Origin: a bacterium
GTDB lineage: Bacteria > CSSED10-310 > JAJRTK01
Assembly (NCBI GenBank): GCA_024278345.1
Contig: JAJRTK010000067.1
Span: 1-6,065, forward strand
DNA: 6,065 nucleotides
Reading direction: 5' to 3'
The first letter of the stretch is position 1, and each line of letters begins with the position of its first letter. The notes below the pieces were generated by a model. The model saw only the letters and a list, made by a program, of their open reading frames with translations. It searched no databases and was not told the origin of the DNA. The translations under genes and the position numbers were made by a program. Positions 5,501 to 6,065 of this stretch are shown in pieces.

Positions 5501-6065
5501 GGAGCGGCTCGACATCGCCCTCTATACTCCCGGCAGCCCTCACGGCCGACCGCTCTCGATTCCCGTCGTTCCGCCGGGATTGGCCAAAATGACCAGCTTC
5601 GACCGCAACATGGCATCCCGTCGCGCGGCGGAGGCTCTTGCCGCCATCATGGGTTACACCGCGGGCCGCACCTACTCAACCCTACGGGCCATCCTCACCA
5701 AGGCCGTAGAAATGCTGGGGGAATACGTTTCGGGCTCCCCTTCCCTGGAAGACCTTATCGCGCTCCTGAGAAACGAAGATCCGGGCCTCGTGAACGAAGT
5801 CGGGGGCCTTGGCACGCGCCACTTCGGAAAGCTGGTGGAACACCTGGAAACCCTGCGGATCGATCAGGGCCATCTCTTGGCCTCCCAGGGCGAGACTCTC
5901 GACGCAAAGCGCTTCTTTACGGGCTCCGGCCACAAGACCCAGCTCACCATTATCAGCACTAAGTTTCTCCGGGATCGGGCGCTGGAGTTCTGGATCTCCC
6001 GGCTCCTGGTGGAGATCGCCCGTTGGGCCAGCTCGTCTCCCGCCCAGAGCCTCCAGGCCCTGGTC
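2562..6065 (+). CDS. Two-motor ATPase: STAND/AAA-type NTPase fused to HerA/VirD4-like ATPase (3' end outside window)
   Basis: The frame runs 1168 codons without a stop and leaves the window, so the C-terminus is missing. Residues 1-215 are helical; around 65-95 a pattern with ADSRLSRREVAFI recalls TerB-like domains. Residues about 240-600 form a P-loop ATPase: Walker A GEAGSGKTH (272-280, K278), Walker B-like LVFLVDQMED (456-465, D461) and a conserved-looking DRLE (517-520) that may hold an arginine finger. Residues about 670-770 are alpha/beta and could be a decayed PD-(D/E)XK fold. Residues about 806-905 are a disordered linker rich in Lys, Arg, Ala and Pro. From 906 a second ATPase begins: Walker A GSTGSGKTT (921-929, K927) and LLVDRKGDL (946-954), as in HerA/VirD4/FtsK DNA pumps; its Walker B should lie just past the edge. 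The protein probably couples sensing or assembly (first ATPase) to DNA translocation (second), with the upstream nuclease as likely effector. The domain calls are firm; the biological role is inferred. Confidence 0.88.
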   Translation, partial: MSKRIVQPNSEFLVQEIDAITSLLDQVVTDSNREAILGLADRLLSPALPSRQLVIRAALCSDCMWVATEAIYADSRLSRREVAFIKDLAFHVANLLARIREEYKPFFYLAQGVPAFLHRYRFDEGLFGKACRETMGAGVSMCRNVALAFQDDQPLRRFELLLLRVVDDVIALEEENGGLRNLRLTVRAKVEDWLEAATETGDEHSDPRVAAFCRADGPPVFTAIVPVHEVWKRDPLDVESVHSEARDTFQHLIDQVTAPGNVGSGRIMLLLGEAGSGKTHLMRAFRNYLHRRRLGTAAYLQMATRADDYARYALGNLIDSLEKPYDPPDVTASGLMELSDILVEGPGILEGEEIEKLRNDSGIANDGTGIDPAVDCLLTVPRLAGFDSDLLRVFLLLQRRNPAVTARILKYLRCEPLTEYDRSVLGGIAPRSTPEAPQRTLSEIGRLIWQVTGGSLVFLVDQMEDIHSQDDPERRFTSAVDVFRRIVDDVPSTVVVLACLSDLYTNLKSRLTQSAVDRLERNPAPARLAATRSIEEIESLVSLRLAYLYDSQNVGPRTDEPLFPFSLEDLERMRNLRTRDVLSWCHKFRQRCIECGEIVDSSDIDLEPSLSDVPDEASSMSMIRAWNDWRLTFAEAPSDDGARLAAIRYAVELLSQMIRQIQTKSMRDGDVLLVTLETADGSRDHLCLGLCNKGAQRGALGAQLRSLEEKAKQEHARVVALRCSHWPKSRRGKIATQLGQLTRRGGRCLVAMDSDLRTLAALHAFQRREDVPAVSFLRWLEVERPLHPMSWFWDALGLDHAAAFKAASMAGAIPRRTFSRPEAQKAIPRAGSKPSAASRKERVAAAGAKSRGDRTKPKPAPLPGKKAGKAVPPGLSKETSPAPSPPRRDGSDLSVGRTTGLRSREVLFPLKEIPMHIGFLGSTGSGKTTVALHLVEQALARGIHTLLVDRKGDLCGYADPSWWARPAPSEEATARKHALRERLDIALYTPGSPHGRPLSIPVVPPGLAKMTSFDRNMASRRAAEALAAIMGYTAGRTYSTLRAILTKAVEMLGEYVSGSPSLEDLIALLRNEDPGLVNEVGGLGTRHFGKLVEHLETLRIDQGHLLASQGETLDAKRFFTGSGHKTQLTIISTKFLRDRALEFWISRLLVEIARWASSSPAQSLQALV

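Overview
The window looks like a high-GC bacterial chromosome segment. The hairpin-rich spacer at its left edge resembles those I associate with Desulfobacterota (the former Deltaproteobacteria), but that placement is a low-confidence inference because there is no rRNA or marker gene here. All recognisable coding sequence lies on the plus strand as one tight, rightward three-gene cluster.

Left edge, about 1-383: no convincing gene. Positions 11-111 hold four back-to-back hairpins with a period of about 26 bp. Their arms differ in sequence but remain self-complementary. Positions 176-285 hold three further hairpins (A, B, C) that share segments and so cannot all form at once. Positions 286-383 are a short purine-rich leader to the first gene.

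Genes: (1) 384-1571 encodes a 395-aa protein with an uncharacterised N-terminal region, a Gly/Arg/Glu-rich linker and a C-terminal DUF559/Vsr-like PD-(D/E)XK nuclease domain. The linker shows signs of two compensating frameshifts. (2) 1568-2533 overlaps it by 4 bp (ATGA) and encodes a 321-aa protein with a predicted N-terminal winged helix and a conserved-looking C-terminal module, with no enzyme motif. (3) 2562 to the window end (1168 codons, no stop reached) encodes a very large two-motor protein. In order it has a helical, possibly TerB-like N-terminus, a STAND/AAA-type P-loop ATPase, a central domain that may be a decayed restriction-endonuclease fold, a basic disordered linker, and a second P-loop ATPase of the HerA/VirD4/FtsK class that runs off the window.

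Taken together, a nuclease, a winged-helix adaptor and a double-ATPase DNA motor in one transcription unit fit a multi-subunit DNA-processing machine, most plausibly an anti-phage or anti-plasmid defence system. I recall similar three-gene sets in myxobacterial and actinobacterial genomes but know of no assigned function or system name. The defence role is inferred from domain content and gene order only; nothing in the sequence proves it.
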